Under the pieces are notes generated by a model. The model worked only from the letters and a program-made list of their open reading frames with translations, was not told where the DNA came from and made no database searches. The position numbers and the translations under genes were made by a program. From the NCBI GenBank assembly GCA_023653785.1, contig JAMKCH010001714.1:1-64000 (forward strand): 64,000 bases of DNA. Direction: 5' to 3'. The stretch is from Ophioderma brevispina (Eukaryota; Echinodermata; Ophiuroidea; Amphilepidida; Ophiodermatidae). Shown piece after piece: positions 11,027 to 21,967 of the stretch (positions within the stretch are counted from its first letter, which is position 1; every line of letters begins with the position of its first letter).

Positions 11027-12234
11027 TTTGATGGAATTATTTCAGAGAATAGTCCACGTACTCTGCCACTTCTTCACTGCCTGGTTTCGCAAATGCGATG
11101 ATTCAAAATTTGAAATGTGCGAATGACAAATTACGCAGCTTTGTTAAGATGGTCTTCCGCTCTGTAATGGGACTATTTTCTATCAATTTCATTATTTTTT
11201 TCTGACTTTGACATTTCTTTTGTGGTTATTGAAGTAAGCTCAACCTATATTTTATTTATTCACGTTTTGTGTTACGAATACCCTGAAATTCTGCCATTAG
11301 ATTCAAAACTTAATAAATACAGTAATAGGCGGAACAGTATTGTATGCCTGTGAATGGACATTCATGGTAAGCTGCGCGTGCGCGTGTACGGCAACGAGCA
11401 GTCAAGTCATTTGATTGGCCAACGGCATAAAACATTAGGCCTTGTAAGAAAATAATTTGTTGTCAGAAAAAATATTACGTAAGAAGATAGTGGAGCTTTA
11501 GCTTTTTCATACCAGTTGCCTTCTTCGGGGTAAATGTCTAAAGCAGCCATGTTTATGCCGAATAATGCGTATTTGTTTTATATATTTTACTGATATTTAA
11601 AAATCAGTCAAATCGAACCATTTTAATATTCACTGAAAACATTAATTTGTCACGAAACGGGTTTCATTTGAATTAAAATTTTGCATGCAAATGATTTTTC
11701 TGATCATTCAAGAAAATAAGCTAAAATGTTTTCATATTCGTTCAATTAACAATTATCAGCTTTTCAAATTAATTTTTTATCATCATAGAATACTTTTATG
11801 GCTTATAACATTTCACTTTTTAAAATTACATGACAAATTACTGAATGACAAAATTGTCGTTAGGCCCCCTAACTTGTCATTTTAGTGCCTGACAAATTAC
11901 ATGACAAACTAAATGACAAAAAATGCATTCATAATTTGTCATTTTGATGGACATGAGTAATTTGATAACAAACTCCAAATTCATAATTCGTCATTAATTT
12001 TGTCATACACTAAATTTTAATTTGTATAATGCACTAGAAATGACAAGTTAAAGGTGCAACGAGAGATAGATTTTGAGGCACCCAAATATTGTGTCATAAT
12101 AGTAATTCAATAGATTAGACACTCAATAGATTTCTTACCTTGTATTACGCTACAAAAAAGTCTTAAAAGGGAGAAAAAAGGTGATTTTGATTTGCTTATA
12201 TTTCATTGTAAAACATAGGCTGAATTTCGTATTT
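11027..12234. other. Upstream region of tubulin exon 1b and TGTCATTT-rich repeat
   Basis: Holds the presumed 5'UTR/promoter (11027-11450). At about 11820-12050 an AT-rich stretch repeats AATTTGTCATTT and ATGACAAA words on both strands. No coding sequence was recognised. Confidence 0.4.
11373..11421 (-). promoter_or_regulatory. Candidate proximal promoter of the second tubulin gene
   Basis: About 350-395 bp upstream of the ATG at 11026, the minus strand carries CGCGCACGCGCA (11384-11373), which fits the NRF1 consensus YGCGCAYGCGCR. It also carries a GGCCAATCAA CCAAT-type box (11421-11412). Their close spacing and position suit a TATA-less housekeeping promoter. The motifs are read directly; promoter function is inference. 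Confidence 0.4.
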
Positions 12235-12600
12235 AATAATAATAATAGCAGAGATTTATATAGCGCCTTATGCTATTGGCCTCTAAGCTTTCACAAATGG
12301 TCGCTGATCACTGTGGCCCAACCATACCATAAACCATTTAGCATCATTTCAAGGGATGCAGCAGATCGGGATCAGCGCTTTCCCTTATCAGCAAACATAC
12401 ATCGAGATAACCATCGCAGCCGGGACCAGCTTCCCAAATATCGCATGGGTAAATCGGGACAACCAAGCAGTTAATTTCTTGTCCAGGGAAATTACAAGAT
12501 AGCTGAATCTCACAGGGCTCGAACGCACGCCTATACGCATGGATGAGCATACACTGGAGTCGAGCGCTTACCTGATTGAGCTTTCTTGTCCGCTATCTTG
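12235..12600 (-). mobile_element. tRNA-derived SINE-like element
   Basis: Read on the minus strand the head contains an AGCGCTCGACTCCAGT block and GTTCGAGCCC (12525-12515), which fits a pol III B-box (GTTCGANNC). The tail ends GGCGCTATATAAATCTC followed by an (ATT)n run at 12246-12235. This order, pol III-like head then a GCGCTATATAAAT tail and short simple repeat, is that of a SINE. The A-box is less clear and no flanking duplication was found, so a MITE is not excluded. Confidence 0.55.
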
Positions 12601-12666
12601 TCCGTATTTGATCCTATACGAAATTATAAATTGCACAATGTTTTTTCATCCTAAAATTTTGCTCTG

Positions 12667-13565
12667 CACTGCAAAAACTGGGGTGTTAACTTAATATTCA
12701 ACACCCTCCTGGAATTTCTTCTAGAGTAGATCGAATTTGCACGTAAGATTAGACACACATACTATACGTGGGCCAACGGTTCAGATGATATAAAAATCTC
12801 AATACCTTTGAGGTAAATAGGGGGACGAGGCTGAGGATCACGAAAGGCCCCTTTAATCAATGAGTACGAGTCTATGATATTCATGTAATAGACACATTTG
12901 TTGATTAAAGTTACGGCAAACTTAAGGTAATTTTTAGGTTAGCCTACAAAATTACCAGGATGTGTTTAACCTCTAATTAAAGCCACTATATCAGTCATTT
13001 TTTTCTCCAAAATTCAAAATGCCGATTTTGTCTCTAATTTGCTAGAGCTGGGTAATATCAACATCTTATATTACTGTTCTTTGTGAAAAACAGACACTTA
13101 AGCATTTTAAAGCGGTCTTGAAGATGCCATTTGCGACTGTTTTAGACCTAAAAGAATCGGATCCCGACATTTATTAGTAAACAAATCATAAAAATCATAA
13201 TTCTTGACAAATACGGTGTATTACGCTTATCCACTTACGGGGGTCTTTACTACAACAATTTCCAATACAACAGTGCCAAAAAATGGACTTTGATGAAAAA
13301 TAGGGGGGCGCGATTTGTTTACATCGTGAAGAAATCGCTGATTGTGGGTATGTTATTTTCATGTGTAAAATATACATCTATTCTTCCAATGGCCTAGACA
13401 ATCATTTGCGAGCAAATTGGAGAAATTTCATATTTTCTGAAAATGTGCCAGTGCCGCTTTAACACCGAAATGGTGTAAATCTAACACCAGTGGGTACAGT
13501 CCCTATAGGAGGGAGTTAAAATTAACACCCATGGTGTTAAAGTTAACACCCCAGGTTTTGCAGTG
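12667..13565. mobile_element. DNA element with CACTGCAAAA termini, 0.9 kb
   Basis: Begins CACTGCAAAAACTGGGGTGT and ends (complement) CACTGCAAAACCTGGGGTGT, a near-perfect inverted repeat of about 28 bp extending into TAAC. Subterminal TAACACC/GGTGTTA words repeat near both ends, especially 13450-13550. The element contains another element (12977 onward). No ORF for a transposase, so it is non-autonomous. Confidence 0.7.
12977..13463 (-). mobile_element. TTAA-ended MITE, copy 1, nested in 12667-13565
   Basis: Starts TTAAAGCCACTATATCAGT and shares ordered blocks, inverted, with 53775-54145. The shared blocks include AAAAACAGACA, CATTTTAAAG-GGTCTTGAA, a GGATCC-GACTTTTATTAG-type block, CAGTGCCAAAAA-TGGACTT and CGCGATTTGTTTAC. 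The right end is blurred; GCCGCTTTAA at about 13455 may be the other terminus. Confidence 0.6.
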
Positions 13566-13829
13566 TATAACCCATGTCGCATTACTGGTGACAACAAGCA
13601 GAACTCCGCGATGCGTAAAATATGTCCTCACCGAATGTCGCGGTCACTATAGGGAGCGACATTTGAAACTACACCAGATCACCCCCTTAATTCTGGCCAA
13701 CACCCCTTCAAATCCAGGACCACTAAACAACCCTACTTTAACCATGCAAAGTCCTTCCACCCCAAAATCAGTTTGCGCCATTTTTTAATCCACAAGAACA
13801 TCTTTCTCACGGACGGACATATTGATAAT
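13566..13829. other. No recognised feature
   Basis: Short non-coding stretch. The 85-codon ORF over it has no recognisable domain. Confidence 0.4.
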
Positions 13830-14100
13830 TAACTCCATCCATAACTCACCAAAAACCTCTAAAAATATAAGTCGTCGATGAACTCCATCCATAATTTTAA
13901 AAGAAATAACTCTAAAAACATAACTGTAACTCATCGATGACTCCATTCATACCTCACCAAATAAAAATTCTAAAAAAACGTAACTCTTTGATAAACTCCA
14001 TTTAATAAAAATAACTCGTCCATGAACTCCATCCATAACTCACCATAAATAACCCTAAAAACAACTCGTCAATGACATCCATCATAACTCACCAAAATAA
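13830..14100. repeat. Degenerate tandem repeat, about 50-60 bp, five units
   Basis: Units contain AACTCCATCCATAACTCACC, then AAAT.AC.CTAAAAA and AACTCGTC.ATGA. They repeat about five times with indels. The segment is non-coding. Confidence 0.7.
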
Positions 14101-14315
14101 CTCAATAAAATCAAAGGTCAAGGATGAAAGATCATCACCAAGATGGCCAATTATTATGCATCTGGTGTGCAATACTGCAGTACGGGTAGCGCGTACCGCC
14201 CAACACTGCACAATACGCAAAAATATTGGGCAACTCGTCAAGCAAATACTCTTTTTTTTTAATCAGTTTTTTACGCCATTTTAAAGCTATTTTGGTGAAG
14301 TCAGCTTCTTCTTGC

Positions 14316-14475
14316 ATAATAATAATAATATTGGATGACTTTTTCGGTTGATAACAGAAAATATCGCCCTCGCCAAGAAAATATCAGGCTCGTCTTCGAC
14401 TCGCCCGATATTTGATCTAGGCTCGGGCGATATTTTCTGTTATCAACCTCAGCCATCCAATATTATATAAATATT
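14316..14475. mobile_element. Foldback MITE 1, 160 bp
   Basis: Inverted arms run TATTGGATGACTTTTTCGG then TTGATAACAGAAAATATCG, and return as CGATATTTTCTGTTATCAA then CCATCCAATATTA. The centre holds CTCGTCTTCGACTCG, itself nearly palindromic. An (AAT)n run lies at the left edge and TATATAAATATT at the right. The same plan and centre recur at 23622-23790. Confidence 0.8.
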
Positions 14476-14489
14476 GACCCTTTTTTGGT

Positions 14490-14765
14490 GAAATATTGAC
14501 CATTTTTGAAATTTCCCACTAAGTTTGGTTACTCTAGCTCAGCTAGAAAAAAAAATGGCCAAATGGGGACTTTTTTGTGCAATTTCTGCCTCCTGACAGA
14601 CTCAGTGGAGGACCGTATGGAATCAAGTACGTAGTAGTATAGGGGCTTGTGCCCTCCTACAATATACCTAGTTTGGCTACTCGAGCTCACCTAGAAAAAA
14701 AAGATGGCCAAATGTTGACCTTTTTGTGCAATATTGACCTTTTTGACATTTCCCTATACCATCAA
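14490..14765 (+). repeat. Two-copy direct repeat
   Basis: The block TAGTTTGGNTACTC, GAGCTCACCTAGAAAAAA, ATGGCCAAATG, ACCTTTTTGTGCAAT appears at about 14520-14580 and again at about 14668-14745. An intervening segment of about 85 bp separates them. Origin unknown. Confidence 0.6.
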
Positions 14766-16079
14766 CGGTCGGAAAGGGCCAATTACGGATGAGGTCTGTG
14801 GTTCCATATGGGAAGCGTATATGAGCTTAAATTGTACAGCCCTTGTACATATTATTAAGATAATTTCGTACTATTTCCAAGTCATAAATTAAAAAATGTG
14901 CCTAGCAAAATGTGCGACATCTCCCTTTTCAGGCGTACCCTTCCGAACCGAGCCAATTTTTTTTTTTGGCACGGCCCCTAAACGTGTGGGTTTTGTCAGT
15001 ATAAGAGCTAAACTTGATAAAACTCCAAAAGTTATCGATTATAGTAGATTCATCCAAAAGCGATCTTCCAAACACGTGACCAGATCGTTCCATTGGTCAA
15101 GACAGGAGGTTCTCAGTCTAAACGGAAATGAATGGAGCTTAGTAAGTCTATGGAGCTCACACAAAACAAGGAAAGAAGATTAATTTCTCTTACGTTTAAA
15201 TTACATTGCCGAAATCACGGGTGGTTATTTAGAATGCTAATCAATCGACTAATACTACGATACTCGTCTGTATCCGTTATCTCAATTACCATTATAACTC
15301 GCGTAAATAAGAACGAGTAGATAGCTGCTGGGTGATACAGAACATGGTCACATTGATGTGAACATATGTATAGATGTTTGCCAACCATGGATTTTCAGAG
15401 AGCGCTAAATCAGACGTAAATGTAACACCAATTCAAATCATTTAAGTTTCTCTTGATCTAAGTTCCTACTATCAAAATGGTGTTACCACATTATTAATTT
15501 TCACAATGTCCATAATTTTACACGATACATGCATCTTCTATAAATAATGTTCCCCATCTCCTGTGTTGATTGTGTTAAACCCTGTAAACATCTGCTAGGA
15601 TCCCCAGCCACCACCATTTCCGTGTACTCATGCTTTAAACTTATCAGAGTAAACCAAACTGATATTGCCGGTATAATGGTGACTTAATTTTCATGTAACT
15701 TGAGTGACGTAAATAACAAATCAACTAATTGGTGGGTGATAGTTGCCTTTGACTCGTGTTGTTTAGATGAGCTACCCTTTGGCGATAAATATTCATTGAT
15801 ATTCAATTGTACATTGAGAAGGCGTTTAAAGTTTGCACTCACTCAAATTCAGCGGTTTACCTCACCACTAAACAAATCTGGACACCTGAAATTTTACTTC
15901 ATCTTCATGATACTGATGTTGTTTTGTGTTACAGAAATGGTTGAATGTAATTATAATGACAGTGATTGTTAAACAATTGATGGTTTATCTATGTAGGCTT
16001 GATAGGAAAGTATGGAGCATGGGGGTATTATAAGTTAATTAAAAAATGGTATATCTTAAAACAAGTTACTAATTAATGA
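14766..16079. other. No recognised gene
   Basis: Non-coding, AT-rich. The 95-codon ORF at 14896-15183 and the 90-codon ORF at 15700-15972 show no domain I recognise. The latter abuts the LINE and could include decayed ORF2 5' sequence, but I cannot show it. Confidence 0.35.
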
Positions 16080-18870
16080 CCATATTATCGAAGCTATGAT
16101 GGTTGGAAATAACCTCCAATACAAAACCTATTCTTGTAGTATTTGTTTATAGGTACAAATGCAAATGTTGATTACTTAAATAGAAAAGTAGATTCTTTGT
16201 TCAGGAATGTACTAATATGTATGATGATGGTATTATCTGGGGGATTGAATCTTGACATTAGTAAGCCATGCAACTCTAAGAAGATTAATAACATGAGCCA
16301 GGACACAGTAATGTACATCAGCTAATCAAGGAATTTACAAGAATAACTGAAAAAAATCCAAAACGATGACTGGATCTAGCTTTTGTATCTAATCCAGATC
16401 GCATCTCATCTTCAGGTGTTCATAGTCTGGGTCAGTGACCACTCACTAATATACTTAGTTCGTAAAAATAGAAAAGTTAAGTCCTTCTAAACAATTAAGT
16501 ACTGTTCGCTAAATAAATTAAATGATAAGAGTTTGTTTAATGCCTATTAAAAGTTACAATTGATGATATAGTTTTTCAGTCATGATGCTGTTAATGATGC
16601 ACTGATGTGGATGACATGTTCATAATGTATGTGTACCCATGCACGAATAAAAGAGAAACTTGGTAAGGGGTTCACCACTTTTTTTCCTGGAATGATCAAT
16701 AAGGAGTCATTGATTTAATAAGAGAAAGGGACTCTTTCTATAGAAAGGCCCATAAAACCAATAACGCAGATGATTGGATAAACTGCTAGGATGTTAAGAA
16801 ATAAGGCCCATAATATGAATAAGTCTCTGAAAAAGACTTATGGTAGTAATGCCATAATGAGAATGTCAATGATTCTAACAAATTATGCGTACAACTATTA
16901 AAAAATTAATACCTAACAGTAAACCTAATGAGCATGCTGAAACAAAGTTCTATAATAACGATAAGGATGTTGCTGATAAATTTCATGAATTTTTCACATC
17001 AATTGGTATAACCTAGCTAGTAAATTTGATTGATGATGAAAATAATATAAATAACCTTTGCAATGACACATCAATACTCATATTTATTTGATTTGTGACA
17101 CAGAGTTTGTTCTGATGAAATTCGTAAAATGAGACAACAAAAAATCACTGGCTTGGAACTTTAATACTAAGCTTTTGAAATTGGCGGCAACATATTATCT
17201 GTAAATCAATGGCCTACATATGTAATCTTTCTTTGTACACATCAACTTTTCCAGATGATTGGAAGCATGGCCAAAGTGACTCCTATTTTTAAGGATGGTG
17301 ACAAATTCTGATGTAACAATATATGCCTATATCTGTTTTGCCAATTCTTTCAAAATTATTGAACGTGCGTTTCACAACCAGTTTAACACATTTTTTGACT
17401 GAAAATAACAATTTTAAATTCATTGCAGACAATCTGGTTTTAGACACCAAGCATTCTACTACCACCACTTCATTGATGTTTCGGACTTACATTATTAAAA
17501 AATATGATCAGGGTAAAGTAACGGTGCCTTATTCCTTGATCTTAAAAAGGAATTTGACACTGTAAACCAAAACTTCTCCTTCAAAAAAACTCAAAAAAAC
17601 TATGGTGTCACGGGGTACAACTCTTGATTGGTTCAAATCTTATCTATGTGGTTGAACTCAAGCTGTAAATAATAATTCCACTCATTCTGATTTAGAAATA
17701 TCAATATGGGCATACCACAAGGATCAATCTTGGTCCTTTGTTATTTATTTTATGTCAAACTCTCTTCATGATTGTATTAATTGCCAAATGCTGTCATGTA
17801 CGCGGATGATACAACTCTATTGTTTAGCTAATCCGACTCAAAAATTCTCTCCAATTGTATGAATGATAACTTGGCTGATATTGCCGCATTGGTTTGAAGC
17901 GAACGCTACCTTAAATAGTAAGAAAACCAAGTAAATGATTTTTGGTACAAAACATGGGTTGAGCAATTTTCAAAACTTTTCTTCTAACTTATTGATTAAT
18001 GACATATTGATAGAGTCGACAAGTTAAGTAATTGGTGTCATTTTCGATCCAAACTGAACTTGGTAATAATCATATTGATTTATCTCCTCCATTATTATAA
18101 ACGCATTGGGGTTATTCGCAGGGTTAGTTTTATCTCCCCTCAGCTACTATTCAATTGATTGCCACATGCCTTGATTTTTCCACACTTGATTACTGCAGTC
18201 CAGTTTGGTCAAACTGCAATTTGAATTAGCCAATTCTCTCAAATTCTTCAAAACAAAACTTGCCGTGTGATACTTTATGATGCATTCGTACACATTTGTG
18301 ATATGATGAGCAACCTTGGCTGCGATAAAGTAAGGTGACAGATGGAGCAAACATATCTTCTCCTTGTCTTTAATTGTATCAAAATGATGCTCATTCTTAC
18401 TTATCATCACCATTTACTTTTACTTCTAAGATTAACACCCAAAAGACTAGTAGCCAATCAGTAATGACTTGGTCATTACCGAATTGAGTATCATACCTGG
18501 AAACGGCATTCCAATACGAGGTGTTCAATGTGGAATAATCTTTCACCACATGTCCGCATAAATTTTTCAGATATGAATGTAACAATTTTTTAAAGATCTA
18601 ATATTGTGTTTTGATCTTGTTTTATGCTTTGCTGTTTTAGTGTATTGCAGTTCCAATGATTATTGACGTATTTTTCCTTGTATGTTTACCTTGATTAAAT
18701 CTTATGTTTCTGCTCTAATTAATCTGTTTCCAACATTATCACAGTAAATCATTGTGTGTACATACAGTATAAATGTTATTATTTTTCAATTGTAATTATT
18801 ATGTATATCAGCGGTCTCAGGGAGACCAGTTGTATAACTGATTGAGTTACCCTGACATAAATAATTTTTA
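16080..18870 (+). mobile_element. Degenerate CR1/L2/Jockey-type LINE
   Basis: Order of recognisable pieces on the plus strand: endonuclease remnants (NVDYLNRKVDSLFRNVL near 16165, SDHSLIYLVRK at 16433-16465); a linker with LYRKA..TNNADDW near 16730-16780; then reverse transcriptase pieces. These are MPISVLPILSKLL near 17323, DLKKEFDTVN near 17550, WFKSYLCG near 17630, GIPQGSIL at 17708-17731 and YADDTT at 17799-17816. Frames shift and stops are frequent, so it is a dead copy. The 3' end (about 18820-18870) carries CTCAGGGAGACCAGTTGTAT then TACCCTGACATAAATAAT, typical of a LINE tail. RT motifs support the class; the clade is inferred. Confidence 0.85.
17281..17900 (+). pseudogene. LINE reverse transcriptase fragments
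   Basis: RT core of the element at 16080-18870, spread over several frames. The palm motif YADD (17799-17810) is intact, while the stretch before it has at least two frameshifts and an in-frame stop after PIFKDGDKF. It would have synthesised cDNA at a nicked target when active. Confidence 0.8.
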
Positions 18871-19580
18871 CTACTACCTATACAAACAAACTTACGTCAC
18901 AGAGCATGCTATCGACTGTAAAAACGAGAGATAATGGTACATCACCATTTTGTCCTCACCCGCCCATCCCAGCATAAACGATCGCTTTATTCTAATGAAC
19001 ACACCCGGACAAAATTGCCAAAATCGAAATGGATATATGTTTGGTCATCATCATATCTGGTGAATGGTCTATAAATAAAGCATATAGAAAAATGTTAATC
19101 TGTAGAACTGTAGCTCAATATTCCCAGACAGACGCCAAAGAAATACTGCGTTACATGTTCCCATGTAGAAACTACATAAACTATTTTTATGTTTGATTTT
19201 TATTGTTTTAGTCTTTATAGGAAAAAATTGTCAATATTGTAATTGTTCAGTAAACTTTACAAAGATTTGTTGTTAAACCAAATCAACGGAAATATTCATT
19301 TATCCCCCTTATATTACTTTACAGGGGACCTATTATTACTTATAGGGGCCTATATTCTTGTGGTGAGCGGTCATTATTTACGCCGGGGGATGGAAGAGAA
19401 ATCATTTTTTTTGTCAGCGAACAATTTCGCGTTCCCTTGCGTTTTTTTAATTTGAATTTCCTTGATCTTATGAGATTTCTTGATTTAAAAGTTCATGGTC
19501 CCTCTCTAATAATAACAATGCGGCCTTTCAATTTTTTCGAATTCACTCACGCTCCATTCTCCTCTGGCGTAAATATTGAG
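18871..19580. other. No recognised feature
   Basis: Non-coding. ORF 19243-19455 has no recognisable domain. Confidence 0.4.
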
Positions 19581-19599
19581 CCTCTCTTACATTAATTTG

Positions 19600-20000
19600 G
19601 AAAATTCGGCCATGCACGCGCCCGAGGCACGCGTTGTGGAAGCCATAAGGGTCATAACGTATTGCCGCAACGCGTTTTGCAAGAAAGTTCATAACGCGTT
19701 GCCGAAATGTCACAACGCGTTGCGGTGTCGGGGCCAATTAGATGATGGATACGGTGACGTAATTTAAAAAATAGACCCAGAACGCGTTCCAAGTATCTGG
19801 CCAAAGCGGTGTGGAATCTAACAACGCGTTGTGGAATCTCACAACGCGTTCCGAGCCTTCACGCGTTACGAGCGTTCACAACGCGTTGTAGTTTCACAAC
19901 GCGTGTGAAGGCCCAACTAGCCATAAGGGTCATAACGTATGGCCACAACGCCTTGTGAGAAACTTGCAACGATAACTTGCCAACGCGTTGCTTCTCCCCT
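19600..20000. repeat. CAACGCGTTG palindrome cluster 1
   Basis: About eight exact AACGCGTT octamers plus several one-mismatch versions occur in 400 bp. Most sit in the decamer CAACGCGTTG or with a TCACAACGCGTTGTGGAATC context, and GCCATAAGGGTCATAACGTA appears twice. It is related to the larger cluster at 21968-23170. Confidence 0.85.
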
Positions 20001-20394
20001 CCTTTCACCCTGGCTGGGCAGACAGAGATAGGACTAGCGCCGGCAGGAACGAGCTTTGCTGAGGGATCTGAGAGAATGAGTCGGAACGGGAGCGATCACT
20101 GAAATCGGTAAGATATCACTGAAACAGAGAGCTCACTGACGAATTGCTACACTATGCAACACCGCCACACCAAAACCATTGCAAAAAACGACACACAGTG
20201 AAAATGTGACAACTCCTCAAACGCCCGTATTTTAAATTACCGTCAAACTGAAGTTTAAGACTTCCCCTGAGCCACAACATTCGGTATAGTAGCATTTCAA
20301 ATTACTCAATCCCGTACTCACCATTACGTCATATCCTGTAGCTCATGAAGTACCATTGATTCTAACTAAGGAAATGTCAATATTTTCATCACGT

Positions 20395-20715
20395 ATAAAC
20401 TTCCGAATATTTTTTTTGCTCAAACTACTCCCCGGTTCCTAACCCGATAGCTTCCGTCGCTACCAGAACCAAAACGAAATAGCATGACGTGTTATTACAG
20501 TTTTAAAGCTTTTTAATCCTGTAGCTAACGTATACTTCCATTTTATAAATAGTAAAACATCAATATTTACCCTGTATAATTCACAGTGTCTCAAAAGTAC
20601 AACCGGTGCTAACCCGTAGTCATGGTAATTCCTAATATATCCGCAATATTTTATTTTTATCATAACTCCTCAAATTCCCGTATAAAGTTTATCATCCTAC
20701 AGGTTATGACCCCAG
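20395..20715 (+). repeat. Dispersed repeat, copy 2 (partner at 2750-3075)
   Basis: Direct-orientation relative of 2750-3075, with shared ordered blocks (CCTAACCCG, CCAGAACCAAAACGAAA, CGTGTTATT, GTGCTAACCCGTAG, CTCAAATTCCCGT). The family is otherwise unknown. Confidence 0.55.
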
Positions 20716-20765
20716 TCACAACATCCTGTATTATTAAATCTGTTTCATTAACTCAAGTTATAAAC

Positions 20766-21300
20766 AAGATGGGGTGTTCGCCCACATACCTATATAAGAT
20801 CGACGGCACTTGCCCTGTGCTACTCATGTGAAGCACCCTATGTCTTGGACAGATACCTGCTGCCAACCGCCTTAAATCCAGAGAGAGTTTCTTAAGTAAA
20901 GTCCAACCTCTTGAAACAGTCTCTAAGGAGGTCAAGAGAGTCACCTTGTGGAAAGAAAGACTTGCCATCAACCAAGTAACATCTATTGGTATTGAACCTG
21001 GTGAGCATCTCCCACCTGGAGCTGACTCCTCATGGGCTGAATGGCGATGCCTCAACAGTTTGAGAACCAGAATTGGCCGATCTAAGGTTTCCTTGCAGAG
21101 GTGGGGCTACCTGGAAGCAGATCAGGACACTACCTGTGGTTGTGGAACAGCACCACAGACAATGGAACATCTCTTGGTCTGCCACTGCTGGAGCAAAAAT
21201 GCACAAACAAGGACCTTGCGGAATTCAGTGAAGCAGCCAGACGTTATACCGATCTCTGGCTGGATCAAGTTCCCATCATACCCCATATTCTAAATACCGT
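20766..21300 (+). pseudogene. 3' fragment of a non-LTR retrotransposon ORF2
   Basis: The translation contains WKERLAINQ, RCLNSLRTRIGRSKVSLQRWG and then CGCGTAPQTMEHLLVC. That is the Cys/His-rich tail common at the C-terminus of non-LTR ORF2 proteins (R.LNRLRTG.G then C.CG...T.EH.L..C). A +1 shift continues as DLAEFSEAARRYTDLWL. It is 5'-truncated, as usual for LINE insertions. No flanking gene relationship. Confidence 0.75.
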
Positions 21301-21440
21301 AATTTCCGGAATATAAGCCGCTCGGCGTATAAGCCGCAGGGCCTAAAAATCGCCGAATTAAGATTCAGACCTTAACGTATAAGCCGCACCGACAGATAAG
21401 CCGCACCAGCGACGGTCGACTTATAGGATCGTGTATTTAA
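21297..21440. repeat. ATAAGCCGC repeat element, left end only
   Basis: Starts TACCGTAATTTCCGGAATAT and carries four ATAAGCCGC copies within 120 bp. The TACCGTA..TTCC start resembles the TIR of the MITE at 8887-9383, but no matching right end was found. Confidence 0.5.
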
Positions 21441-21967
21441 CGCGTACGCACAAAACCAACGCATTATTCATGCTTATAAGCATATTTATAATTCAATAAT
21501 GTCGCACATGCTGCTATTGTTTTATTTTATAAATGTTTTTATAAATATATTTCAATGAACATGAAAATCCATGGAAGCAAAGTCAAGAAATACGGCCGAA
21601 ATATTTCTTCCCGTTTCAACTCTTTCGTTACGTATTTGTTTAGGTATGTTTTCAGTGGCTGTATTTTTGTACAGCATCAATAGTGTCATAATAAATACGC
21701 ATAAGAGACTAATATTGGTTTGTCGGCGCCCTTTGACTAGTAAATAGTTACTATCCTCCATGGAAGCTACGCCTGCGGAAAGCGTTTACTACCAAGGAAG
21801 ACAGGACCTGTTGGATTCATACCACAAAACTAACACGTCCCAAAGGGACTATACATCCTGGATACGGGAACCCACTCCGACAATACCATTATCAGCATCA
21901 TCATATCTAAGTTTACTTTCGCTAATTTCGCAAATCTGTTTTTGAGTTCATTGTTGTTTGCTTTATT
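21441..21967. other. No recognised feature
   Basis: AT-rich non-coding DNA between the LINE fragment and the second palindrome cluster. Confidence 0.4.
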
